Under the pieces are notes generated by a model, which searched no databases, was not told the origin of the DNA, and was given only the letters and a program-made list of their open reading frames with translations. Of a stretch of DNA of 64,000 bases, positions 15,683-25,004 are shown in pieces. The position numbers and the translations under genes were made by a program. How positions within the stretch are numbered: the first letter of the stretch is position 1; each line of letters opens with the position of its first letter. The stretch is taken from the NCBI RefSeq assembly GCF_000224415.1, contig NZ_AFXQ01000017.1, positions 1 through 64,000 on the forward strand, written 5' to 3'. Source of the stretch: Citricoccus sp. CH26A. Lineage in GTDB: Bacteria; Actinomycetota; Actinomycetes; Actinomycetales; Micrococcaceae.

Positions 15683-18600
15683 ACCTGTCCAGGAGCCGCA
15701 CCACCCTGGATCGCCGCATCGCACCCCAGCCCGGTGAGGTGATCGACCGTTCAACCCCGGTCGAGTTCACCTGGAACGGTCGGGCCTACTCCGGGTTCCG
15801 GGGGGACACCATCGTCTCGGCCCTCGCAGCCGCCGGGGTGCGCATGTACTCCCGGAGCATGAAGTACCACAGGCCCCGCGGGCTGCTGTCGGCCACCCTG
15901 CACGACCCCGGGTGCATGGTGCAGGTGGATGGGGACCCGAACGTCCGCGGCGCTCACCGTCTGATCGAGGAGGGCATGAAGGTGTCCTCGCAGAACACGT
16001 GGCCCTCCCTCGAGGTGGACGTGCGCGGGGTGAACCAGCTGGCCGGCCGCTTCCTCGGTCCGGGCTTCTACTACAAGACGTTCATCAAGCCCCAGCGCCT
16101 GTGGCCGGTCTATGAGACGGTGCTCAGGCAGTTCGTACACGGCGGCCGGCTGAGCCGGACTCCCGGCCCCGAGGCCTACGACAAGCGCCACGCCCACGCC
16201 GACGTGCTGGTGGCGGGAGGCGGTCCCGCCGGTCTGGCCGCAGCCCTGGCCGCCGCTGAACGTGGGGCCCGCGTCATGCTCGTCGAGGAGGGACACCAGC
16301 TCGGCGGGCACCTGCGCTGGAGCGATCCGGAGACCGCCGCGGGCCTGGTCCGACGGGTGGCCCAGGCCGAGACCATCCAGGTCCTCACCAATGCGACCGT
16401 CGCCGCCCGCTACGACGACAACTGGTGCGCCGTGGTGCAGCGCCATCCTGAACCGGGCGTCGCCGAGCGCCTGCTCAAGACGCGGGCGCGCAGCCTCATC
16501 GTGGCTCCGGGGCTGCTGGAGAGGCCCTACGTCTTCGACGGCAATGACACCCCCGGCGTCATGCTGTCCACGGCGGCCCGCAGCCTGGTGAACCTCTACG
16601 GCGTCGCCCCGGGCGAGCGCGCAGTCGTGTTCAGCGCCAATCCGGACGGCGATGCCGCGGCCGAAGACCTCGAACGGGCCGGCGTCGAGGTCGTCCGGTT
16701 CGTCGATGCGCGGGCCGGCCAGGACATTGTCCGGGTTCGCGGCCGCAAGACGGTCGAGTCCGTCGAGCTGGCGGACGGCACGCGACTCGAGGCCGACCTG
16801 CTGGTCACCGCGACTGGCTGGACCGCGCCGACGTCGTTGCTCAATATGTCCGGGGACGTGCCGGTCTACGAACCCCGGGCCGCGCGCTTCCTGCCTGGTG
16901 GCCAGGCCGGTCAAGGTGTCTTCGCCACCGGAGGGATCGCCGGTGACGGTTCCACGGACCTCCTGATCGCACACGGGCACGCCACCGGGGCTGCGGCCGC
17001 CGTCCACGCCCTGGGCACCCGGCGCCAGCATGCACTCGCCGTGCCGGCCACCTCCGGCCGGGTCGACGCCACCGTCCCCGCCGATGCGTCCGTCCCCGCC
17101 ATTCCCGACCTGGCGGTGGAGGAGCATCCCGAGCTGTTCCGGTCCTCCACGCACGGCATGGTCGACTTCTCCGAGGACGTCTCCTCGAAGGACCTCTACA
17201 GCGCCGTGGCCGAGGGTTACGATTCCGCCGAACTGGCCAAGCGCTTCACCACGGTCACCATGGGGCCCACGCAAGGAAAGCACGAGTTGATGAACGCGAT
17301 CGCGGTGATCGCGGACGCGACCGGGAAGACGATCGCGCAGACGGGCACCACCACCTGGCGGCCGATGTACGCCCCGGTCACGCTCGGCGCCCTGGCCGGG
17401 CCAAGCCAAGACCCGGTCCGGTACTCCGAGATCCACTCCTGGCACGAGGCCAACGGCGCGGTACCCCTCGTGGCCGGCCAGTGGATCCGGCCGGAACACT
17501 ACGGCGACCCCGAGCAGGAGGTCCGCGCCGTCCGCGAGGCCGTAGGGATCATCGATGTCTCTCCGATCGGCAAGCTGGACCTGCGGGGACCGGACGTCCC
17601 GAAGTTGCTTGAGACGGTGTACACCAACAAGTGGTCGAAGCTCGAGGTCGGCCGGGTCCGATACGGCGCGATGTGCCGTGAGGACGGGGTCGTCTTCGAC
17701 GACGGTGTCACCGCCCGGCTGGGTGAGGACCATTACCTGATGAGTACCACCTCCTCCGGGGCCGCGAGCGTCTGGGAATGGCTCGAGACCTGGCTGCAGA
17801 CCGAGCGCCCGGAATGGCGAGTCCACGTCACTCCCGTGACCACCGCGTACACCAGCATCAACGTCGCCGGGCCGCAGGCACGCCGCCTGGTCTCTCGCCT
17901 CGTCGAGGGCATCGACCTCTCGGCGGAGGCCTTCGGGTACATGCGCGTGCGCACCGGACGGGTGGCCGGGGTGGACGACTGCATTCTCTGGCGCATCGGT
18001 TTCACCGGTGAACTGTCCTACGAACTGCACGTCCCCGCCTCGTACGGCCTGCACGTCTGGGAGGCACTTCTCGAGGCCGGCCAGGACCTGGGGGTGACAC
18101 CGTTCGGCGTGGAGGCCCAGCGCGTCCTGCGCCTGGAGAAAGGCCACCTGATCATCGGTCAGGACACCGACGGCCTCACCCAGGCCTACAGTGCGGGATT
18201 GGACTGGGCGATCAAGCTGGACAAGCCCGACTTCGCGGGCAAGCCGGAACTGGCCTGGCAACGAGAGCACGGCGGCGGCACCCGCCTGGTGGCCCTGCAA
18301 CCGGTGGATCCGGACATCGTCCCGGCCGAGGCCAGCCAGGTCCTGCGCCCGGACGGGCGGATCGGCGGGCGCATCACCTCCAGCCGCCACTCACCCACCC
18401 TCGGGCGGTCGGTCTGCCTCGGCCAGCTCGAACCGTCCCTGGCGGCGGCCGGATCGGTCGTGGACGTCCGCCTGCCGGACGGACGGACGGTCCAGGCCGC
18501 CGTCATGGACCGGCTGGCTCACCTGGACCCGGACGGCACCCGGCTGGAGAACGACTCCGTGCCGGACGAACCGCAGGCCCATCCCACCCCCCTGGCCCGC

Positions 18601-19212
18601 GGTCCGCTCTCCGTCACCGGTCCCACGGAGGAGCTCCGCGGCTGGCAGGTGGCCGGCCAGCACAGGCCGGCCGAGCTGTCCCTGACGGACTACACCCCGT
18701 TGGTGAAGGTTGGTGTGCGCGCTGAGCCAACCGGCGCCGTCGCGACAACCCTCCAGGCACCCTTCGGCCGGGTCCACCGGGGCGAGAACACCCTCGTGAT
18801 CGGATCCGGGCCCGGCGAGTGGCTGGTCCTGGCCGAGCCCTGCAGTGGCACACGGGTCCTGGCAGACCTGGGGCGGCTCGCCGATGATGCCGAGGAGCAG
18901 GTGTCCGTGGTGGACCTCACTCACGGGCGGGCCATGTTCCGGCTCACCGGGAGGGAAGTGACCGACCTGCTGGCCTCGGTCTGCGCCCTGGACCTCTCCG
19001 ACGACCTGGTCCCCGACGGGTCTACCCTGCGCACCACCGTGGCCGGAGTGGTCACCGACCTGGTCCGCCTCGACGAGGGCGGCCGGCCGAGCTACCTGCT
19101 CCACTGCGAGCGCTCGAGCGGGATCTATCTCTCGGAGACGCTCCTGGACACCGGCCGGGACAGGGGCCTGACGGATGCTGGGGCGCCGGCGGCTGGGTAC
19201 GTGATCAGCTGA
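15679..19212 (+). CDS. Fused N-methylglutamate dehydrogenase subunits C and D (SoxA-SoxG fusion)
   Basis: A 1,177-residue protein; the alpha subunit alone is normally about 950-1,000 residues. Residues 25-100 form the N-terminal alpha-subunit domain (GFRGDTIVSALAAAGVR, SMKYHRPRGL). An NAD/FAD domain follows with VLVAGGGPAGLAAALAAAER near residue 175. The folate-binding aminomethyltransferase-like part covers about 590-945 (HSWHEANGAVPL, GELSYELHVPASYGLHVWEA). From about residue 975 to the end lies a complete gamma subunit (SoxG/MgdD): LTDYTPLVKVGV, IGSGPGEWLVLAEP, VVDLTHGRAMFRLTG. No stop or separate gamma gene was found, so the two subunits are joined. The product would pass formaldehyde-level carbon to tetrahydrofolate. 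Last gene of the operon, with AAGGAG before its ATG. Confidence 0.85.
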   Translation: MNLSRSRTTLDRRIAPQPGEVIDRSTPVEFTWNGRAYSGFRGDTIVSALAAAGVRMYSRSMKYHRPRGLLSATLHDPGCMVQVDGDPNVRGAHRLIEEGMKVSSQNTWPSLEVDVRGVNQLAGRFLGPGFYYKTFIKPQRLWPVYETVLRQFVHGGRLSRTPGPEAYDKRHAHADVLVAGGGPAGLAAALAAAERGARVMLVEEGHQLGGHLRWSDPETAAGLVRRVAQAETIQVLTNATVAARYDDNWCAVVQRHPEPGVAERLLKTRARSLIVAPGLLERPYVFDGNDTPGVMLSTAARSLVNLYGVAPGERAVVFSANPDGDAAAEDLERAGVEVVRFVDARAGQDIVRVRGRKTVESVELADGTRLEADLLVTATGWTAPTSLLNMSGDVPVYEPRAARFLPGGQAGQGVFATGGIAGDGSTDLLIAHGHATGAAAAVHALGTRRQHALAVPATSGRVDATVPADASVPAIPDLAVEEHPELFRSSTHGMVDFSEDVSSKDLYSAVAEGYDSAELAKRFTTVTMGPTQGKHELMNAIAVIADATGKTIAQTGTTTWRPMYAPVTLGALAGPSQDPVRYSEIHSWHEANGAVPLVAGQWIRPEHYGDPEQEVRAVREAVGIIDVSPIGKLDLRGPDVPKLLETVYTNKWSKLEVGRVRYGAMCREDGVVFDDGVTARLGEDHYLMSTTSSGAASVWEWLETWLQTERPEWRVHVTPVTTAYTSINVAGPQARRLVSRLVEGIDLSAEAFGYMRVRTGRVAGVDDCILWRIGFTGELSYELHVPASYGLHVWEALLEAGQDLGVTPFGVEAQRVLRLEKGHLIIGQDTDGLTQAYSAGLDWAIKLDKPDFAGKPELAWQREHGGGTRLVALQPVDPDIVPAEASQVLRPDGRIGGRITSSRHSPTLGRSVCLGQLEPSLAAAGSVVDVRLPDGRTVQAAVMDRLAHLDPDGTRLENDSVPDEPQAHPTPLARGPLSVTGPTEELRGWQVAGQHRPAELSLTDYTPLVKVGVRAEPTGAVATTLQAPFGRVHRGENTLVIGSGPGEWLVLAEPCSGTRVLADLGRLADDAEEQVSVVDLTHGRAMFRLTGREVTDLLASVCALDLSDDLVPDGSTLRTTVAGVVTDLVRLDEGGRPSYLLHCERSSGIYLSETLLDTGRDRGLTDAGAPAAGYVIS

Positions 19213-19310
19213 GAGGACGCGCTCTTCGACCATGGACACGTGAGCGCGCGCGGTCCTAACCTCGTCTCATCCCCGGCCAGCCGCTGCAAGGACCACCTGG
19301 AGGGAACACG

Positions 19311-19592
19311 ATGACACACACCTGGAGAATCTCCGTCAACCTGGTCACCACGGAGGACCCCACACCGGACGAGCGCGTCACCACGGCCCACGCCCAGCTC
19401 ACCACCACCTCGGGGACCACCCTGGAGGGGTTCGGCCGGGCCCGGCGCAATCCCGTGGACCGCGACGTCCCGGAGATCGGTGAGGAACTGGCCACGGCGC
19501 GCGCGCTGCGGGACCTGGCAGACCGGCTCCTCAATGCGACCTCGGACGACCTGTCCGCGATCGAGCACCAGAGGATCCACCTGTACAAGTGA
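19311..19592 (+). CDS. DUF1876 domain protein
   Basis: A 93-residue small protein of the DUF1876 family, common in actinobacteria and of unknown function (described as having a double-stranded-RNA-binding-like fold). WRISVNLVTTE, GFGRARRNPVDRDVPEIGEELA and LADRLLNATSDDLSAIE are typical. GGAGGG precedes the ATG. It follows the dehydrogenase operon by 98 bases but probably has its own promoter. Confidence 0.82.
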   Translation: MTHTWRISVNLVTTEDPTPDERVTTAHAQLTTTSGTTLEGFGRARRNPVDRDVPEIGEELATARALRDLADRLLNATSDDLSAIEHQRIHLYK

Positions 19593-19639
19593 CCGTCGGC
19601 CCACCGGCCGCTCCGGTTCCACCGGCCCGCGGGCGGCGG

Positions 19640-20569
19640 TCAGCGAGCCGTGAGTCCGACGAGCCTGCGGGGCGTGTGCCACAGCGCGCCGCGCATCCAG
19701 TCGTCGTCCATCCCCCACTCGGCGAGCGCCTCGATCTGGTGGCTGTACGCATAGGGAATGGACGGGAAGTCCGTTCCGAGGACGACCTTGTCCCGCAGAC
19801 CGGCCAGGGTCCGCGGATAGTCCGGCGGTGCCGGGTGAGTCCGTTGCATGTATGAGGTCCCGACCATCGTCGTGTCTAGGTAGACGTTCGGGTGCCGCGC
19901 GGCCAGTTCGGCGAACTCGCGGTACTCGGGCAGGCCGGCGTGGGCGATCACCAGGACCAGCCCCGGGTGCCTGTCGACCAGTTCGCGGATGGGCTCCGGC
20001 CCGGTGTACTCACCCTGGTGGGGGCCGCTGCCGCAGTGGATGACCACGGGGGCCCCGGCCTCCTTCACGGTGGCCCATGCAGGGCCCAGGAGGGGGTCGA
20101 GGGGGGTGAAGCCGCCCACCTGCACGTGCACCTTGAAGATGCGCGCCCCTCGCTCCAGGCTCCGCACCACCTCATCCTGCGCACCCGGCTCAGGGTAGAA
20201 CGTCGCGGAGTGGATCGCGTCCGGGTGCCTGGCGGCGAAGTCGGCGGAGTAGTCGTTGAGCCAGGCCGCCATGCCGGGCCGGTGGGCGTAGTTCAGCGTG
20301 GTGTAGGCGCTCACACCGATCTCCCGCAGCGTGGCGACTCGTTGCTCCTCGGACTGGCGGTACTCGATATGCCACGGGGGCCCGCCGCGCTCCACCTCGG
20401 TGTCGAAGAACGCCCACACCTTCTCCTGCACGTTGGCCGGCATGAAGTGCACGTGCAGGTCCGTGATGCCGGGGATCCCGAGCGATTCCAGGTAGGGGCG
20501 GACCTCCCGGTCCGTCCGGGGAGCCGGGGCGGTCGTCCCGGCCGTACCGCGCATTCGTTGCGTGTCCAC
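19640..20569 (-). CDS. Amidohydrolase-2 family protein
   Basis: A 309-residue metal-dependent hydrolase with a TIM-barrel fold of the amidohydrolase-2 (PF04909) group. The metal motif is DLHVHFMP near residue 37; other ligands are in VVIHCGSGPH, VIAHAGLPEY and the final Asp in LGTDFPSIPY. Members are decarboxylases or hydrolases of aromatic and other acids; the substrate cannot be inferred. Single gene, convergent to DUF1876. The N-terminal 20 residues are low-complexity and the start could be later. Confidence 0.82.
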   Translation of the reverse strand: MDTQRMRGTAGTTAPAPRTDREVRPYLESLGIPGITDLHVHFMPANVQEKVWAFFDTEVERGGPPWHIEYRQSEEQRVATLREIGVSAYTTLNYAHRPGMAAWLNDYSADFAARHPDAIHSATFYPEPGAQDEVVRSLERGARIFKVHVQVGGFTPLDPLLGPAWATVKEAGAPVVIHCGSGPHQGEYTGPEPIRELVDRHPGLVLVIAHAGLPEYREFAELAARHPNVYLDTTMVGTSYMQRTHPAPPDYPRTLAGLRDKVVLGTDFPSIPYAYSHQIEALAEWGMDDDWMRGALWHTPRRLVGLTAR

Positions 20570-20691
20570 GTTCGCACCCTAACGAACCCGACGCCGGCCC
20601 GCGGCCGTCTCGGCAGGTGTTTCCTCCCGTCCCACGGCCTCGGTCCGGGCCGGTACCAGCACCGCTACCGGCCCGGGCGATGGTTCCCCGG

Positions 20692-21693
20692 CTATGCCAC
20701 CCGCAGCACCGCCGCGCCGGTGACACGGTCCCCGGCCAGGTCGGCGAGCGCCCGGTCGGCCTGTTCCAGCGGGTAGGTCACGGTGGTGGGCCGCAGCGGG
20801 ATGCGGGCGGCCAGCCGCAGGAACTCCTCACCGTCCTGACGGGTGTTGGCGGTGACGCTGCGGACCTGCCGCTCCTGGAACAGGTCCGAGGCATAGTGGA
20901 GCGCCGGGATGTCGCTGAGGTGGATGCCGGCCAGGGCGAGCGTCCCCCCGCGGTCCAGGGCACGCAGTGCCAATGGCACCAGGTCACCCGCCGGGGCGAA
21001 GATGATCGAGGCGTCCAGGGGCACCGGCGGCATCTCCCGGGACTCGCCCACGAAGTCGACGCCGATCTCACGCGCCAGCTGCCGGCCCTTCTCCCCGCGG
21101 GTCATGACGTACACCTCGGCCCCCTGGTGCAGCGCCACCTGGGCGGCCAGGTGCGCCGAGGCCCCGAAGCCGTAGATCCCGAGCCGCCCTCCCGGTGGCA
21201 GGTCCGCCCGTCTCAGCGACCGGTAGCCGATGATCCCCGCGCACAGCAGCGGGGCGGCCTCCTCGTCCGTGAAGGCCTCCGGGAGCTCGTAGGCATAGGC
21301 CTCGGGGACCACGGCCAGTTCGGCGTACCCGCCGTCGTCGTCCCAACCGGTGAAGCGCGGGGTGAGGCACAGGTTCTCGGCGCCCCGGCGGCAGAACCGG
21401 CAGCGACCGCAGGTGTGCCGCAGCCAGGCCACACCCACCCGGACGCCGACGGTTAACCGCTCACACCCGGGACCCAGGGCGGTGACCTCACCGACGATCT
21501 CGTGGCCGGGCACCACCTCGGGCCGGTGCAGGGGCAGGTCCCCCTCGACCACGTGCAGGTCGGTGCGGCACACCCCGCACGCCAGGACGCGGACGAGCAC
21601 CTCGCCCGGGCCCGGCTCGGGGTCCGGGCGCTCACCGAGGCGCAGCGGCTCGCCGGTCACCGGCCCCTGCGCGGCCACCCACCAGGCGCGCAT
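20692..21693 (-). CDS. Zinc-dependent alcohol dehydrogenase family protein
   Basis: A 333-residue medium-chain dehydrogenase. [12 protein letters not shown] holds the catalytic-zinc His-Glu pair, [14 protein letters not shown] the first Cys, and [15 protein letters not shown] the four Cys of the structural zinc. The cofactor site is [18 protein letters not shown]. Proteins with CR(T)DLH and this ending are annotated as zinc-binding alcohol dehydrogenases acting on primary alcohols with NAD(P). It is 25 bases upstream-oriented from the OsmC gene and on the same strand, so co-transcription from the OsmC side is likely. Confidence 0.87.
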   Translation of the reverse strand: MRAWWVAAQGPVTGEPLRLGERPDPEPGPGEVLVRVLACGVCRTDLHVVEGDLPLHRPEVVPGHEIVGEVTALGPGCERLTVGVRVGVAWLRHTCGRCRFCRRGAENLCLTPRFTGWDDDGGYAELAVVPEAYAYELPEAFTDEEAAPLLCAGIIGYRSLRRADLPPGGRLGIYGFGASAHLAAQVALHQGAEVYVMTRGEKGRQLAREIGVDFVGESREMPPVPLDASIIFAPAGDLVPLALRALDRGGTLALAGIHLSDIPALHYASDLFQERQVRSVTANTRQDGEEFLRLAARIPLRPTTVTYPLEQADRALADLAGDRVTGAAVLRVA

Positions 21694-21717
21694 CGTGAGT
21701 TCCCCGGACCGGACCGG

Positions 21718-22152
21718 TCAGGCCAGAGTGGCCTTCAGGGTGATGTTCTTCACGGCCGCGAGCGCCTGGGACACGGGGCACTGGTCCTTGGCCTCGCCGG
21801 CGATCCGCTCGAAGTCCGCTGCTGAGATCCCCTCGACCTGGCCGTTGACCGCCAGTGCGATGCCCGTGATGCCCTCCCCGGCCACGAAGGTGACCTCGGC
21901 GGTGGTGTCCAGCTGGGTCGGGGCGGTGCCGTTCTCCTTGAGCATGTTGGCGAACTGCATGCTGAAGCAGGTGGCGTGGGCGGAGGCGATGAGCTCCTCC
22001 GGGGTCGTGGTGCCGCCGGACTCCTCGCCGCGGGACTTCCAGGCGACGTCGAAGGTGCCGACGTTGGAGGTCTCGAGCGTCGTGGTGCCGGAGCCGGTGA
22101 ACAGGTCACCCTTCCACTGCGTGCTGGCGGTGTTGACGATGGGGCGCGGCAT
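21718..22152 (-). CDS. OsmC family peroxiredoxin
   Basis: A 144-residue OsmC-type protein that reduces organic hydroperoxides with a pair of cysteines. The first is in AHATCFSMQFANML (about residue 61) and the second in KDQCPVSQAL (about residue 124), correctly spaced. GGTTTPEELIASAHA matches OsmC itself more than Ohr. It precedes the zinc alcohol dehydrogenase gene by 24 bases on the same strand. Confidence 0.9.
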   Translation of the reverse strand: MPRPIVNTASTQWKGDLFTGSGTTTLETSNVGTFDVAWKSRGEESGGTTTPEELIASAHATCFSMQFANMLKENGTAPTQLDTTAEVTFVAGEGITGIALAVNGQVEGISAADFERIAGEAKDQCPVSQALAAVKNITLKATLA

Positions 22153-22375
22153 GATTCCTCCTGGTGGTCGATGCTGGGGTCATGGCCTGCTGGACCCCTG
22201 GTCGCCACCGTAACGAGAACCGGCCGCGGATGTCAGGGGGTGTCGCCCGACGTCCGGTGGACGGCCGGCCGCCCACCCTGTGGTCACCCCTTGTCCGTCC
22301 GGCCTCGGCGGACCAGAGTGGAACCACGAGGGACGGCCCCACCAGCTGCCGTGGACCCGCGACGAGGAGGACCGG

Positions 22376-22861
22376 ATGACCAATCACCAGAGCCGCACCG
22401 ACGACCTGAGCGAGGACGCCTGCTGGGCGCGGTTGCGCACCGGGGAGGTGGCGCGGCTGGCCGTCATCGTGGAGGACCATCCGGAGATCTTCCCCATCAA
22501 CTACGTGGTGGACCACGGATCCCTGGTGTTCCGCACCGCCGAGGGCACCAAGGTCCATGCCGCCCTGTCCACCTCGCGGGTGGCCGTGGAGGTCGACGGC
22601 GTGGACGCTCCGGAGGAGGGTGCCGGGACGCCGGCCGCCCACGCGTGGAGCGTCGTCCTGAAGGGCACGGCGGAGCAGATCACCGCCACGGACGAGCTCA
22701 TGGACACCACCGAGCTGCCGTTGACCCCGTGGCAGACGGGAGCCAAGGGCAAGTTCGTGCGGATCAGGCCCACACAGGTCACGGGGCGCCGGTTCCCGGT
22801 GACCTCGCCGGAGGAATGGCGCACCTCGGTCTCGGGCGCGCCCCACGCCTCGGACGAATGA
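22376..22861 (+). CDS. Pyridoxamine 5'-phosphate oxidase-like flavin protein (copy 1)
   Basis: A 161-residue split-barrel protein of the PPOX/NimA-like group that binds a flavin. LSEDACWARLRTGEVARLAV opens the domain, followed by FPINYVVDHGSLVFRTAEGT, VAVEVDGVD and VVLKGTAEQIT. AGGAGG is five bases before the ATG; the frame is open further upstream but without protein features. Its stop overlaps the GNAT gene start (ATGA). A close paralogue lies at 24540-25004. Cofactor (FMN, FAD or F420) cannot be decided. Confidence 0.85.
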   Translation: MTNHQSRTDDLSEDACWARLRTGEVARLAVIVEDHPEIFPINYVVDHGSLVFRTAEGTKVHAALSTSRVAVEVDGVDAPEEGAGTPAAHAWSVVLKGTAEQITATDELMDTTELPLTPWQTGAKGKFVRIRPTQVTGRRFPVTSPEEWRTSVSGAPHASDE

Positions 22862-23397
22862 CCCCGGCGGGGCGTCCCGGTCCGGCGGCCCGTGATGGTG
22901 CCCCTGTTGCGGCCCGCCTCGCGCCCCGGACGGGCCCGACGGCGGTGAGCCGGGCAGGTGCCGACCGGGCCGACGACGTGGGCCGGCTCCTGTGCGACTT
23001 CAACACCGAGTTCGGCGCCCCGACGCCCAGCGCCCGCGAGTTCGCCGCGCGCTTCACACGGTTGCTGCCGCGCGACGACGTCCTGGTCCTGCTGGCCGGG
23101 GATCCGGCGGAACCGGCCGGCTTCGCCTACCTCACCTGCCGTCCGTCCCCGTACTTCGACGGGCCGCTGATGCAGCTCGAGGAGCTCTACGTGGTCCCGG
23201 CGTTGCGCGCCCAGGGCGTCGGCACCGCCCTGATGCGGGATATCCTGCGCCGTGCCGGCGAACTGGGCTGCGGCGAGATCCACATCGGCGTGGACGAGGT
23301 CGACGTGGATGCCCGCCGATTCTACGAACGGCACGGCTTCTCGAACCGCGATGCCGGTGCGGACTGCCGGATGCTGTTGTACCTGCGTGAACTCTGA
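22858..23397 (+). CDS. GNAT family N-acetyltransferase
   Basis: A 179-residue acetyltransferase. The acetyl-CoA loop is VPALRAQGVGTALMRDIL, preceded by LMQLEELYVV (strand 4) and followed by FYERHGFSNRD, the usual ending. The first 30 residues are low-complexity, so the true start may be later than the ATG that overlaps the PPOX stop. The substrate is unknown. Confidence 0.82.
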   Translation: MTPAGRPGPAARDGAPVAARLAPRTGPTAVSRAGADRADDVGRLLCDFNTEFGAPTPSAREFAARFTRLLPRDDVLVLLAGDPAEPAGFAYLTCRPSPYFDGPLMQLEELYVVPALRAQGVGTALMRDILRRAGELGCGEIHIGVDEVDVDARRFYERHGFSNRDAGADCRMLLYLREL

Positions 23398-23507
23398 CCC
23401 ACCCCGTCCGGGTTGAGAGGACGCGTCCGTGCGGGGCCCACAGCTGCGCGGTCCTCTCGATCCGGACAGTCGGAGGGCACCGGTCCGGCCCTGGTCCCGG
23501 CGGTGGT

Positions 23508-24422
23508 TCAGGCGAGCACCACGACCTTCCCGGCCGCGTGCCCGGTCTCGACGGCGGCGACGGCCCGCTCCGCATCGGCCAGCGGGAAGCGTCCGGTCAC
23601 CACGGGGGCGAACCGCCCGGCCGCCACCAGCGCGGCGACCTCCGTGAACACGGCAGTCGTGCGCCGCCGGATCACCCCGGACCCGCCCAGCGCCTCGGCG
23701 CCGGGGACATCGGCGACGCTGCGCAGGGCACCGACCCGGCGCAGCAGGGGTGCGGCCTCGGCCAGGGCCTGCCCGCCGACCGCGTCGATCACGGCGTCCA
23801 CCCCCTCGGGGGCGAGGTCGCTCACCCGGTCGGTCCAGCCGGGTCCCTTGGCCACGTGCACCGACCCGAGCCCGGTCACCACGTCCCGCTTGGACTCCGA
23901 GGCCACCCCGAGCACGCGCAGGTCCCGGTCCCGGGCGAGACCGCAGACGCACGTGCCCACCCCGCCGCCGGCCCCCAGCATCAGCACGGTGGCCCCGGCC
24001 GGGAGGCTGAGCTCGTCCAGGGCGTCGTACGCGGTCCCCGCAGCCACCGGGATGCAGCAGGCCTGCTCCGCGGCCACGCCGTCGGGGATGCGGGCCGTCC
24101 CCGCCGCATCCAGCAGGACGTGACTGGCCAGCGCTCCGGTGCCGGCCGCCGTCGCACCGAAGACCCGCTGCCCGGGAGCGAACCCGGTGACGTCCGGGCC
24201 GGTTCCGAGCACCACCCCGGCGACCTCGCGGCCGAGCGCCATGGGGAAGCGCACCGGGATCCGGCCGGTACGCAGGCCGTTGCGGACCTTGATGTCCGCC
24301 GGGTTCACCCCCGCCGCCGTCATCTGCACCAGGACCTGGCCGGGTCCGGGCGTGGGGTCCTCCTGCTCGAGGTGTTCCATGACCTCCGGGCCGCCGTACT
24401 GCTGGAAACCGAACATGCGCAT
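23508..24422 (-). CDS. NADP-dependent quinone-reductase-like oxidoreductase
   Basis: About 304 residues, a zinc-free medium-chain dehydrogenase of the quinone oxidoreductase group. MRMFGFQQYGGPEVMEHLEQ is the typical N-terminus; AAGVNPADIKVRNGL contacts the substrate, and VLMLGAGGGVGTCVCGLARD is the NADP loop. The frame extends 11 codons upstream; I chose the Met that starts the family's first strand. It lies between two paralogous PPOX-like genes and is divergent from the second. Confidence 0.85.
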   Translation of the reverse strand: MRMFGFQQYGGPEVMEHLEQEDPTPGPGQVLVQMTAAGVNPADIKVRNGLRTGRIPVRFPMALGREVAGVVLGTGPDVTGFAPGQRVFGATAAGTGALASHVLLDAAGTARIPDGVAAEQACCIPVAAGTAYDALDELSLPAGATVLMLGAGGGVGTCVCGLARDRDLRVLGVASESKRDVVTGLGSVHVAKGPGWTDRVSDLAPEGVDAVIDAVGGQALAEAAPLLRRVGALRSVADVPGAEALGGSGVIRRRTTAVFTEVAALVAAGRFAPVVTGRFPLADAERAVAAVETGHAAGKVVVLA

Positions 24423-24539
24423 GGGACCAGTCAAGCATCCCGCGGTGACCAGCACTTGTGCTCGGTCACGGGGCGCGGCCCAGAATGGTCCGAGTCAACC
24501 GGCCGTCCCGTCGTGGACCGGTCGCGCCGAGGAGGACCG

Positions 24540-25004
24540 ATGACCGAGCAACCCGCCGCCGAGGAGCACCTGTCCGAGGACGCCTGCTGGGAGCGCCTGC
24601 GCCAGGCACCCGTGGGACGGCTGGGGGTGTGGGTCCAGGACCATCCGGAGGTCTTCCCCGTGACGTTCACCGTGGACGGCCGGACGATCCTGTTCCGCAG
24701 CGGGCCGGGGACGAAACTGGACGCCGTGCTGTCCGGGACGCCGGTGGCCTTCGAGGCGGACGCGCTGGAGGCCACCACCTCCATCGTCTGGAGCGTGATG
24801 GTCAGGGGTAGGGCCGAGCAGATCACCCGGTCCGTGGAGCTGATGGAGACCGGGGACCTGCCGTTGAGGCCCTGGCACCCGGGCGACAAGACGGCCCTCG
24901 TCCGGATCACCCCGACCGAGGTCACCGGACGGCGGTTTCCCATCGCCGACCCGGAGTGGTGGCGGTCCGTCGCCGCCGACGTCCGCCGGCCGGAAGAGGA
25001 CTAG
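24540..25004 (+). CDS. Pyridoxamine 5'-phosphate oxidase-like flavin protein (copy 2)
   Basis: A 154-residue paralogue of the gene at 22376. Shared blocks include LSEDACWxRLR, DHPExFPxxxxVD, GTKxxAxLS, GxAEQIT, ELMxTxxLPLxPW and PTxVTGRRFP. The ribosome binding region (GAGGAGGACCG before ATGACC) is nearly identical in both, which points to a local duplication. Same possible roles as copy 1: a flavin-binding reductase or NimA-like protein. Confidence 0.85.
   Translation: MTEQPAAEEHLSEDACWERLRQAPVGRLGVWVQDHPEVFPVTFTVDGRTILFRSGPGTKLDAVLSGTPVAFEADALEATTSIVWSVMVRGRAEQITRSVELMETGDLPLRPWHPGDKTALVRITPTEVTGRRFPIADPEWWRSVAADVRRPEED

Noticed and set aside
15751-18390. Very long minus-strand frame (879 codons) opposite the dehydrogenase fusion gene
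   Set aside because: Mirror of the plus-strand gene caused by high GC at third positions; repetitive Gly/Arg/Asp/His composition and no domain.
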